From Nemopilema nomurai (lineage: Eukaryota; Cnidaria; Scyphozoa; Rhizostomeae; Rhizostomatidae), in contig ML133437.1 of NCBI GenBank assembly GCA_003864495.1, positions 310,001-374,000 of the forward strand: a stretch of 64,000 nucleotides of DNA, written 5' to 3'. Within the stretch, counting starts at the first letter, position 1. Each line of letters opens with the position of its first letter. Shown here one piece after another: positions 13,401 to 25,400 of the stretch. Position numbers and translations under genes: made by a program. The notes under the pieces were generated by a model. That model saw only the letters and a list, made by a program, of their open reading frames with translations, was not told the DNA's origin and did no database searches.

Positions 13401-16400
13401 AGAAATTCAGCGAGTAAAAAGGACAGCCAACTAAGCCCAGGAAAAACAGGAAGACAGTTGAAGAGGAAGACAGTGATTCTGATTCCTACAAAAGTTTTGC
13501 TGAAAATGACGAGGAGTGGAATCCAGAAAGAGATGAGGATGAATTTGAAGACAGAGAAGAATAATTTTTAAATGAGGGAGAAATAGAATGTGTGAAAATT
13601 ATGACTATGAAAGAGTAACCAATGAAACAAGAAAACATTAGGTAAAACTATCATGATGACATCATTGCATAATTATATGATAGAAAAGGTATGAACAAGT
13701 CACATAATAGGTAATATTATCCACCAAACTGTAATACTTTAATGCTGTAATACTGGGGAGATTTGACAACTTGTTGAACTTGTAAACAAAAGAAAATCCA
13801 TGGTAGAAATTATTACAGCTCTTAAATATCTGATTAAGATAAAACTGCCAAAACTATTTCCTTTCAAAACTATCAATCATATACATGACTTGCTTCATTA
13901 AATAAGATGATTTGTTTTGTTACTTACTCGTGTAGGCTTGCCTTCCTGTGATACTCCCCTGTCTGTCCCTTCGCAGTGGGCCAACATTCCGAAACACAGT
14001 TGTATTTGACATGGCAATGAAATCTTCATGTTGTTTGTTCAATGCTTTCGTCCAATACAAGTTAACCCAGTGCAGCATCTGCACTCCAAAGCACCAACAA
14101 GATGATAAACTTCATATTTTCAACATCTACACCTGCAAAAAAAAGCCATAATGCCATAGTCATAATCAATTAAGTTTACGATGGTGCGACCCTCCGGGCC
14201 TGGCCTAGGCACTGTACATGACGCTTGCTAATTTCGATTGACACCTACAGTATTTGGACATCATTTAAACTAAAGAAAACGAGTTTTAAACATATATGCG
14301 ACATTTATGGAATAAACTTACCATGAACTAACTTCTGTTTTTTGTTCGTATCGCTCTCGCAAAATTGCCGGGGTTAGGCCGTCGTGATAGGTTATCCTCG
14401 TCGCTACTTCCGTGTCTGCCGAATTGGTATGGCCTGGCAGGAACACAGTAAACAGCAACTGTCCCCTCTTCTTCTTCGGAAACTCCTAAGCTAGTGTCAC
14501 TTTCGTCCAATATGGTGAGAATTGAAATTCAAAAACTAAACATGCGATCGCCAACTCTGCCAGAAAATTTGTTGTCCTCGAACATGCGCGCTTCGTGTCC
14601 ATAACTTTACGTCACAGCTCGCTAGTGTCTAGTCCCCCTTCGCCATTTTTTGGTTGAAAAATTATTGTCAGTTTAGCGGTGTTTAAGTTTGTTTTTAATA
14701 GTCTTCTTGCTTGAAATAGCTAATGCGAACTATTTTTCCTACACAATTGTGGGTGGAGAAATCGATTAAACGAATAAAAAAAAATGGTTTCATTTCCTCT
14801 TTAAATGTTCAGAAATTTTATACAGCTCTACAAACTTGGGATCAGAAAGCAACTGAAGGCTAAAGGCGAACCGTGGCTGAGTTTCCAGAGCAGTACTCGG
14901 GCAGATCACAGTTGTTTTCAGAGTTGCGACACAACGTTCCATGTCTCTTGTACTAAAGATGGAGGGAAACATAAATTGGTTAAAGCATGAAGGCCTCTGT
15001 GGCCAGCAAACGCATGTCAGTTCAGGGAAAAACCAAGAAAGCAGTCGTTGAAGGGAGAAGATTCACATGAGTTGGTTTCAAAATTTGGATCTTCCTGATC
15101 AGCATAATGACAGAAACCATCCCTCGCGTCCAACGATTGCAAAAGCTGGTGAATTTAGAAAGCAAAGCATCTCAAAGTCTTTCAATCGGTCCTGTTTGTT
15201 GACAGCCATTATGCTCAAGACAGCAGAGAAACACCTTTCTATCTCAATACATGAATACATGGACGACAATATGTTGAAGGTACTCTTTGCTTAGCTCTTC
15301 AACAAACCCGGGCATCTTATAAAGTCAGAAACAAATGCTTCTGTATGAATATTTTTGCATTGTGAAAGTCGTAACAGGAGCAGGTTATAACAGCAGCAAA
15401 GTATCTTCAACTCACCAGGCAATTTTGACAGCAGTCAGGGGTGCTGAAATCACTGCACTGGGCGGATCGCTTCAGCTTGCATCCATTTGGTTCGCAGCAC
15501 TTGTCATTTAGACGGCACATCTACGAAGGCATTCGAAATCATGAGATCATGATGGAATAGAATGATCAATGTTCGGTAGCAAAAGAGATTTACAGAGCAA
15601 TCGAAACGCACCTCTGGAGAACCGCAGTCACACTCTTCGGAGCCTTCGATAATGCCATTACCACAGACGTTGTCCAACGACTGAAGAAAAGATCGCAGTT
15701 AGTTGCTTAAGGATGTTTCATAAAATATTTCAATTCTTTATGCTGATATGGTGCTTTTCATGTCATGCTGCCATTAATTGCAAAGCATTTGATATCTAGG
15801 CTCATATAATGGGATGATATATTCAAGATACTTTTTCAGCTAGCTGATGATCTTGGGCTTGAATTCAAAGGTTTCTATTTAGAATTAAGCCTAGTATAGA
15901 GGATGTTTACTAATTCGAAAATAAAACATTCAATTTTACTTTCTATTTGTAATGTAATCATGGAGTATGAAAAAGATGAGTTTCAAGAAAAATGATTAAG
16001 ACAGAGTATCAACAAGTCTGTAGACTTGACACAATCCATTTAGCAAATAATCTGCCATTTTACTTTCTGTAAAATAAGTGTAGCTGGTGCTTTACGAAAA
16101 TGTTAGTATTTCATAATATTTTGCTTATTTAAATAGCTTAAAAAGATAGCTTCGCCAAAAACTCCCTGATTCGGAAAAGAATTAAAATGGTGTGTTATGA
16201 AGTGGTATAAAGTGGTATGATTCTGTACATACGCCAGTTGGATAGTTGTTAAGACAATTGTATGATCTCCTTGAGAAGGCGTTCATATTGCAATCTGAAA
16301 AGCCAACTCTCTTGGACCTGAAATTGAGATTTTGCAAACTTATGAAGTCATTTGTGATGATGTCATGTGATGTCTAAAACCGAATCGAGGCCTTCTTCAC

Positions 16401-19400
16401 TTTTCCCTCACAGATGGCTTTCTAACTCCATTCTTTGTTTGTTGCAAAATAAAGAGAGGATAGGTATTCAACATAGAGGTCATTTGAATTTAAAAGTAAT
16501 TAATATTTAATTGATCCGCTGAAAAAAAAGATCTGTTTCAAGCAGACTGTAAAGTTCTTCTTCATCGTGCATTAACCTAAATCGAAATCATCGAAAAACA
16601 AAGCTACTGCTTACTTTGGTCCACCCATCATGCATCCACGTGACGTCAGACATTTGCATTGGTCAGAATCTAGAAAGAGGTGCAAATTAGAAGGCAGGAT
16701 AATTTAGACAAACCGTAGCATCTCTGTAGCAAAGCGATTGATAGACAAAAGGATTGTAAGATTAGAGAATCTTGGCATCTAGTGATCGTATCAAGGGCAG
16801 GACAGGAGCTTAGCTTTAGCAGGCGTTAAGTATGCAGTAATTAGGCCACAGCAATACTCTTATCAGTAATGCTGCTTCAGGGATGTGCCATTGGAGGGGG
16901 GCGTTAGGGGCATCATGTCTACAATATCTGTAAAACAATCAGAAAGTTGGTCATGTTTTGGAAGACTTAACATTAAACGGGAATTTCGACCAAATTTGAA
17001 ACTGTAAGACAAGTTTTATATTGAGAAAAAGTTTGTAAAAAAGAATAGTTAGTCACATTTCTCCTGAATGCCTATCTATTCATTTGTCTGCCCTGAACTT
17101 AGGAAATCACTCCTGAAATTTCCACGATTCTCATACAATCTAGGTATAGAGTAAGATAACTCAAGGCTGGCCCTCTTTACCATGTCCAAATCCAAAGTTA
17201 TGACCCAACTCGTGCGCTACCACTCCGTGAGTTCCCGCCAGGGCCCTGAACGACCACTTAAAGAAAAGAGTGACAGTGCTACTGAGTAACTCATTGAGCA
17301 GAGTAACAAAAATCAAATTCAACTTCAATTCAAGGAAACAAGTTTAATGACAATGCAGAAAACTGTCTTCTTGAACTTGACAAACCTGAGTGTATGTCAA
17401 GTACAGTCAAAACAACCTGCCGCGAGATTGATTAAGCCTGGTACAAATTTATTTAAAGGTATAGCTTTTTGAGCACATAGTCAATGTTATATTTATATGC
17501 CGCTTGAAAATAGTGCAAATCAGCAACAATTTTAGGGAAATTTTTTTGCACTGATTTTGTACTTCCTTATCATTGATGATAGGTTGTTGAGGATAGAGCA
17601 TTTATTATGTCATTAAAGAGAATCTAGAAGCATCCTTCTTGTGCCTTTTGAACTAAAGTTATAAGAAATAAAATGAATAAGACTAATTGTATTGTTAATA
17701 TACAGATGATGTTGGGCATCGTAATTGCTAATGGTAACGAGCAACCTAACCACTGACACGACTATTACTTGAGCGGAAATGTGATATCATCCTTGAAACG
17801 AGGTTTATGAGCCAGCAGAGAGGCACGTTTGTTGTCATATTCTTGAATTCTGATTGGCTAATGGGGTTTGCAGAATTTTGGTCGCTCAGCCAATCAAAGA
17901 TTTAGAGCCTATGCTGCTTTATTGCCTTTCACTTTAATCACACGGCAGATTTTGTCTTTGAAATGTAGAAGACAAAATCTCTGACTGAAAACAGGTTCGT
18001 GTACACATAGCAACAGCCACTTACAACATTAATAGCTGAGGAAGGGTTCCTCGAGCACATATTACCAACGCCTGCATATCCAATGACACCTTTGATCCAG
18101 CTTCGATCACTGTTTGGAGGAAAAAATATACTCTCTCAGGTTGGGCTAAAACAAAAACCAGCCAGTAGTATATCCTGTCTTTCCAAGGCCGGCTAGAACA
18201 AGTACGAGAATTCTGAGACCAGTCAACTAGCATCCCCGGGGGTGGTTTCTATGGAAAGGTAATCATTCCCCTTGCATTGGCACTGAGATTGTCTATGACG
18301 GGGCATACCTGGCTACTGGGGTAACACCTCCAGGGTGTCCGTTGAGACTACAAGTGGGGGATGCACTTAATTCAATTTGAAGCAAAGAACCAATAATCTT
18401 TCAAATGTCTCCAAAGACCCTGAATAAGATTGATTATGAAATTGTTATATCATTATTCTAAGCTAAAAATATATTTTAAAGGTTTAAGTAGAAACTCTCT
18501 TGCTTGAGCTAAAGGCTCTCAAAGCGGCTTGCAAGTGATTAAAAAATCTAAGAAAACTAGAATCAATGCTTAAACGATGCTATATTACAAATCAATTGCC
18601 ACCTTAAGGTCTTACTTTTGCATAATTTCTGCACACCACAACATGGGTAAAAAGGAAAAGCATTTGAGAACTTGGACTACCTCATGTAATGTGCAGCGTC
18701 ATGATCGACCAGATTCGCCAAGTTCTGGTGGTGGTATGTGGTAAACGCACCGAGCTGACCTCCTCCACTTTCCACATAAGGAATTTTGTTTTTATCCGTC
18801 CATATTTCAATGCCAACCAACACGACGCGAACATTTATCGCTGCAAAAATCTAAATTTCAAATAATTAAACACAACCATTAATTGAATTCCGAATCTCAA
18901 AACAACAATGTCTCACCAACAAGTAGGATTTTTGCTTCTAAAAATAATGGAGGTTGCCCAAATGAGATGAAAGCGCATACATGATACAATAAATTTGAGT
19001 TATGACCTTTCCTTAAACACATCAAAATCGTAATTCAATTTCTAAGCTACATAGAGCTATGAAGCTTATGACGATGGGTTTTTGTTGGTGAGAGGGAGGA
19101 AAGCTATGCATTACACGTGCACCACGTATCAACGCATACACAACTGTTCCATACGTATTTAGCTTCTTATTGGTATTTAAGAGCATGAGTAGCCAAATGT
19201 TTTATTGAACTAGGCAGAACACTCTCCTTGGTGATAGGCAGAAACAGGGCCTTCAGTCAAACAAAATAGTGGGTGAAAGGAGGAAATTTATACAAAGGAA
19301 TGAAAAGTAAAGAACTTGAAAATCGTTCTCACATTCAAATGGGGGCACTTTACAAGAATAGGGGCACAGATACCCCTCCCCCTATGTCGCGGGAGACCCT

Positions 19401-22400
19401 ATGGGCGACAGGGGGTTTTTCATGCTGTTTATAGACAAATTCTGGTGCATTGCATTGTTTTTGAAAGGCAGTTTACCTTGCTGACTGTATACTGACAGTA
19501 TAAGAAGCTTTCGCAAAGGTTTTTTCTAGCACTGGTCGAAAGACCTTCTACACATACAAATAGCCTCTGAATACTAAGCAATTAACTTACTCACCCTATC
19601 AACAGCTTGCATCATGGTCAACATTCTTGAAAGCACCAAACTTTTGCTTTTGTTGAGTCCAATGTACTAAAGGATTGAAAGATATGCCTTTGTCTTCATG
19701 TCTTGAACTAACTACAGGCTCACAGCATATTTAAATATTAATAAGGAAGAGAGTCTGTAACTACAATAGCAATGAAAGCAACAGGAAAAATGATTAACAT
19801 CATGATAGCAACTTGAGACTTACGATTGCGTTATCAATAACTAGGACCATTTCGCAGTAACGGGTCTTCCGTGTAGCTGGATACTTGGCGTAAACAGGGT
19901 CAACTTCCGGAACAAGGCTTTCGGCTAATTGCTAAAACAGACATTGTTCTTATATTGAAGCTATTGAGATTATTTAGTGTTCGTAGTTTTGTATAACAGT
20001 ACCTATGAAATGATGGAGCAATTTCCACTTATGAGTTTAAAAATTTCAAGTTAAATGAACAATTTCACTAAACAGACATTAAACATAAGCAAAAACTACT
20101 GTTTAAACTCTTGCGTGAGGTCTGGGCAGCTGAAACATGTCCCTGGTGCAGCGTGATAAATCAAAATGGCACGAATTTGAGGCAAAGGAACACATGAAAA
20201 CCAGCACAAAATCAAGCTATAGCTACGCAGTCTGAAGTTTTTCTATTTTTCCAAAGTCGGTTTCCCTGCAATGATGATGATTATAGAAAATTGCTGCTGC
20301 TGAAAATACTTGCTTTCTCAGTTGCTGTATCCATCATCACTGAATCGGGGTCATCTTCTTGGTCATTTTGTGGCTCCAGAAAATCCTTCACAAGTGGGTC
20401 GATTCCTTGAAAAAAGCACATGAATGCAAATAAGAGTTTTGATCAAAGCCAGTTACTCATAAGTTCGATCGAAAGCTCATTAGAAAGCTCGAAGCAAAAA
20501 CATTGTAGAAGTATCAATTTCTATAACGGTGCAATGTAGAACATAGGCCTGACTATGGATTATAGACTGTTCTGCATCTTTTCTAGTTTGACTGGTATTT
20601 TAGACTTTAGAGGACATTCTTTGTTTCTCTGCTATCAGCTCAACTGCAAAATAGCATCATCCCCGTAAAATATTAGTGACATCCTGAAAGCTGCCTGTAA
20701 AGCTCCCAAGCCTCTGCGAAGTCGAAGGTAATACAAAGTATATCTGAAGGACAAACAGTGCTCGAGTAGCTATGCTTTCGGGGATAATTTCAGAAGTGTT
20801 GCAAATATCGGTGAAAAGCTCTGGTTCGCCTAGGTAAGCGTTTGCGAAGATAAAACACTGACCCCTTGTTTAAGGCCTGATAACAGACCAACCAATCAGA
20901 TTCCTTTTCTGGTCTCCAACAGCCAGCCATATAAATACAGCCATGCAGCCATTGATATCTTCCAGCCTGTTAGCAGCATATTTCTATGTTTTATACGCAA
21001 ATTGCAGTATTTAGTATGCTACCTGTTCCATGTTCTAACGGCAATGGGTTTAGGCATTATCACTCCGAGATGCTATCGAACCGGTGCCTTGTAAACAATT
21101 TGCTAACATGATCAGTGTTATTCAAAGGGCGTCGATCTGCCAGTGAAATTTCTAAATGGTAGCACTCACCCAAGGCTCGCTTGCTCAGATACTGGTCCTC
21201 CAATTCTCGGATGACGTGAGCACCAGTGGCCTGTTGATTGTTAGAAATAATTAATGACTTGTTGGTCTTTGCAGATGCCGCTTTAGGAAAAGGAGATGCA
21301 GAAGCATTCACAAAGAACCAACTTGCAAAACATGAATTCGTAGAAATCGAACTCCACTACCCGCTTTCATGTGGTTTACTGTTCAAGAATTCTCTGCAAA
21401 GCTAAGCAATTGAGGCATGCCGTAAATCCTCGAATTTCCCCCCCCCCCACGAAAAAGCCCCCCCCCCTCGAATAAGCCCCCCGTCGATTTTTTGATTTTC
21501 GACTCCTGAGGCTGTCTTTGGCATTTTAGTGAATTACCACAAAAATTTATATTTTTGTTAGTAACTTGATCAAATATTACTTTATACTTAAGATAATTTT
21601 TTATCTTATGAAAAGAAAGGAATTTAAAAAATTATCTTTTCATGTGTCATGTTTCAGGTAATTTTATTAACCCCCCTCTCGAATAAGCCCCCCCCTCGAA
21701 TAAGCCCCCATCCAAAAATATCAAAAATAAATAAGCCCCCGGGGGGCTAATTCGAGGATTTACGGTGTTCATTTTCTCTAAAAAGCCCACAGTATTAGCT
21801 AGTTAGACACTGCTGGGTGATCATACGAACCTTCCTGTCCTCAAGCGGTTCTATGCTAAACAATTTGCCCTCGTCTTCGATTGTGCCGCTGTTAGGAACG
21901 CAAAAGAAATAATCCTCACTTTCAGTTTTCAACAGCACCCAACAAGGAATTAAATTCAATATCGAATTCTACACTTTTACCTCAATTTAAAACAAGAACA
22001 ATAGAGCAGATTACACAATTTGTTCAACTATTTCACCTTATTGATGTTGCTTCAATTTCAAATGTAAGTCAAAGGTGTTAATAACCGAAGGCGAAGTTAA
22101 TGCTTCATAACTATTTACATTTACCTCAGTCCATTGCAAACATTTAGAAGGACGTTGGAGTCAGCCTTATTAGCTATCTTCCCATTGTAATAACAACCAT
22201 CCGGAGAATGCTAAGAAAAGAAACATTTTTCTTTAAAATGTTTAGAAAATGTTAAATGGTCACTTATGATTTAAAAAGGAAGATTGTGAAACTGTGAAAC
22301 GGCTTTTTTCTATTTAACCATTGATAGTAGAATTCATTCTCTATGATACGTTTGAGGTTTTTTATCTGCTATGAGCCTTTTTTCTTTTATAGAAATTTTT

Positions 22401-25400
22401 TCAACAATTCTGAAATTTTGCATAATTGCTTAATTGCATAATTGTTTTGAGTGAATCTCAAAGCACAACCTATTCCTATTTAGGCAACTTAAAATGTGCA
22501 TCTTGCTGTTTATATTATCTTATTTTAATCATTCTCCTCTTACTTGGATAATTCGCAGTAAGAGAAGGAATAATTGTATAAGCAGTATTATAAAAAGAGT
22601 AATTAGAATAGATCATAATAACTATAAATTAACTTCTGAACAGCTTCGAAAGAAGTATAAAGCACAGAGAAGTTTATAATATCTAATAAGTTAATGAAAA
22701 ATTGAGCGGTTTGAATTCAACTTTAATGGTTGAAATATTTTGAATAAATGAATGTCCACATTTCTTAATAAATTTCAAATGAGAAAAGCTGTCCACAAAC
22801 AAATATACGTATTTAACATGTAGATACAGCCCAATATGAAACTCAGCTTCAAGGAAAAGAACAAAGATTCAAGATTTAAATCTCAAGGATAACATTGCTC
22901 AATAGTATTGCAATCTTTGCAAGGAATAATTTCTATAATTTGGCTCTTTTTAATTTAAGTTTGTTAAGTTACGTTGTTAATTTACAGTATATAGTGTTGG
23001 TACTTTACATAAGTTTATTTGAATTAGCTCAAGTATGCCTAGCTAGAATTTGTAGCACTTTTTTTGATAAAAGAAGACAAAATCTTATCAAGTGTTAATA
23101 CTGCCTAAAATCTGCGCACCTTCTCAATTTTTGGCGTTCCATCATCCTCAAATGTTCTCATTACTATTTTCTTGGCATGAAATCCGCTGAACAAGAAAAA
23201 AAATTATTTAAAACTAAACTCGCAGAAGCAACCCAGACAAAGTGGAAAAACTTGTGAAGTGGGCGAGCTCTGTAGAAACTGTCACTCATTTGAAACCTGA
23301 AAACGCATGTGCCACAGCAATGCAATCTACTGGACAATTAAGATGCTTTTATTAAAATGTTGCCATTCTATGACTCTTCAATATATATGTAATAAGACAG
23401 ATAGAAATAGAAATTCTAATTATATTCTAATTCATTTTATGCAGGAAATTCTAATTTTGTTTCCTTACCGATTTCTCACGAGCTCTAACACCTTCAGGCC
23501 ATCTTTTGTATCAAACTGAAAGGCTAATTCATTGACACGAGGCTCTTCTGCAAAGACACGCAAAGAAAACTAAATGTTGTATATTGCATTATATTTGCTC
23601 ATTTTATAATGTTCACTAATTTACTGTATTATTCTGTTAGTTGAGATGCTTTGAAAAATCTTCGCTTAAATCGTTTCCCAAACCAATGATGAAGGCATCA
23701 TTGACGAACGTCTTAGAAGTATATTGAATATCTTTGTAGCATTGCCCGGTAATTGAACATTCTGGTTGTGTTGTTGAAAATTAAAGTGCATGCTTTCATC
23801 TTTATTACAAGAGATGCATGCTACGATGATAATTCTTCTTCCTTCATTCTTCCCTTTGGCAACAGCACTTCTACATTTGGCATCTGATGCTTTAATTTTC
23901 AATTGTGAAACTTTTGTAAACTGCTTTTGTAAATAGCTTGCCAAATTGAAGGGTTTTGTAAATAGCTTTCTTTCGCAATGTAGCTATGAGATGCATGCTA
24001 CGATGATAATTCTTCTCCCTGCATTCTTCCCTTTGGCAACAGCATTTCTACATTTGGCATCTGATGCTTTAATTTTCAATTGTAAAACTTTTATAAACTG
24101 CTTTTGTAAATAGCTTGCCAAATTGAAGGGTTTTGTAAACAGCTTTCTTTCGCAATGTAGCTATGAGATGCATGCTACGATGATAATTCTTCTCCCTTCA
24201 TTCTTCCCTTTGGCAACAGCATTTCTACATTTGGCATCTGATGCTCTAATTTTCAATTGTAAAACTTTTGTAAACTGCTTTTGTAAATAGCTTGCCAAAT
24301 TGAAGGGTTTTGTAAATAGCTTTCTTTCGCAATGTAGCTATGAGATGCATGCTACGATGATAATTCTTCTCCCTGCATTCTTCCCGTTGGCACAGCATTT
24401 ACATTTGGCATCTGATGCTTTAATTTTCAATTGTAAAACTGTTGTAAACTGCTTTTGTAAATAGCTTTCCAAATTGAAGGATTTTGTAAATAGCTTTTTT
24501 TCGCAATGTAGCTATGAGGTGCATGCTACGTGGATACTATTTTTCCTCTTCATCCCTCCCTTTGGCAACAGCACTTCTACATTTGGCATCTGATGCTTTA
24601 ATTTTCAATTGTAAAACTGTTGTAAACTGCTTTTGTAAATAGCTTTCCAAATTGAAGGGTTTTGTAAATAGCTTTTTTTCGCAATGTAGCTATGAGGTGC
24701 ATGCTACGTGGATACTATTTTTCCTCTTCATCCCTCCCTTTCGCAACAGCACTTCTACATTTGGCAACTGAGGGTTTTCTAAATAGCTTACGTATGTGGT
24801 TTCACTTACCATTTAGAGTCGCAGACTGTTTTCGCATTCCAGCTTCGTTGTCAACCTGGACTGGATAGACAATCTCGTTTCCATGCGCCAACGTTGTGCC
24901 TAAATATGAAGAAAAAACTTCGTGGGAAAAGTCTTGATTTGTGCAGCCGTTCTTCGAAAAAACGAAAATATGGACTAACTAAACTGTGTTAATCTGTCAG
25001 TGTGACATGTTTGACGAAAGGTGATTCAATTGGAAACAAATAATTACTCACAAGCGAAGACATTTATTGACTAATTACTTAATTACTTACAAGCGAAGAC
25101 ACTTATTGACAATTGGAAGAATTAGCGGAAATATAATTTTCCATACGCTTCAGAGGATACCGTTATGAACACAAAATGAGTTGAACAATTGCTTTGTGGT
25201 ATGAAACCTGGCAATAGCAAGAAACGGCGGAACCACAATATTCGCATCCTTAAAATATATTTGCGTCCAACACTTTCACTCCACGTCCACTTTACATTTT
25301 CTAGAAGGGCCAACGAGAAACGAGATAACTGGTCGCGACGATAAGTATTTTTTCTAACTGGCTTTTTTTCTTCAACATTTGGTCATTTCCCAGCCTTTAC

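Larger units (their letters stand above)
11631..14804. mobile_element. DNA transposon with long terminal inverted repeats in ADAM-B intron 18
   Basis: The ends are TTAAAGAGGAAATGAAACC at 11631 and its complement ending at 14804. Inner stretches also match in inverted orientation: ACTGAC...TTTTTCAA(T/C)CAAAAA near 11748 and 14650, and GTGACGTAAAGTTATGGACA near 11819 and 14597. So the inverted repeats extend, with indels, to about 200 bp. Both ends show TTAA, which could be a target duplication (piggyBac-like) or part of the repeat. Removing 3174 bp leaves an intron of about 425 bp, close to the 332 bp of ADAM-A, which supports insertion after the gene duplication. Coding remnants lie inside. 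Confidence 0.82.

Noticed and set aside
11219..14952. Splitting ADAM-B into two genes at the 3.6-kb intron
   Set aside because: The intron size is explained by the transposon, and the flanking exons match the contiguous ADAM-A exons 18 and 19 in phase and length.
23811..24790. CRISPR array
   Set aside because: Units are contiguous and about 177 bp with no unique spacers, in an animal-type intron.
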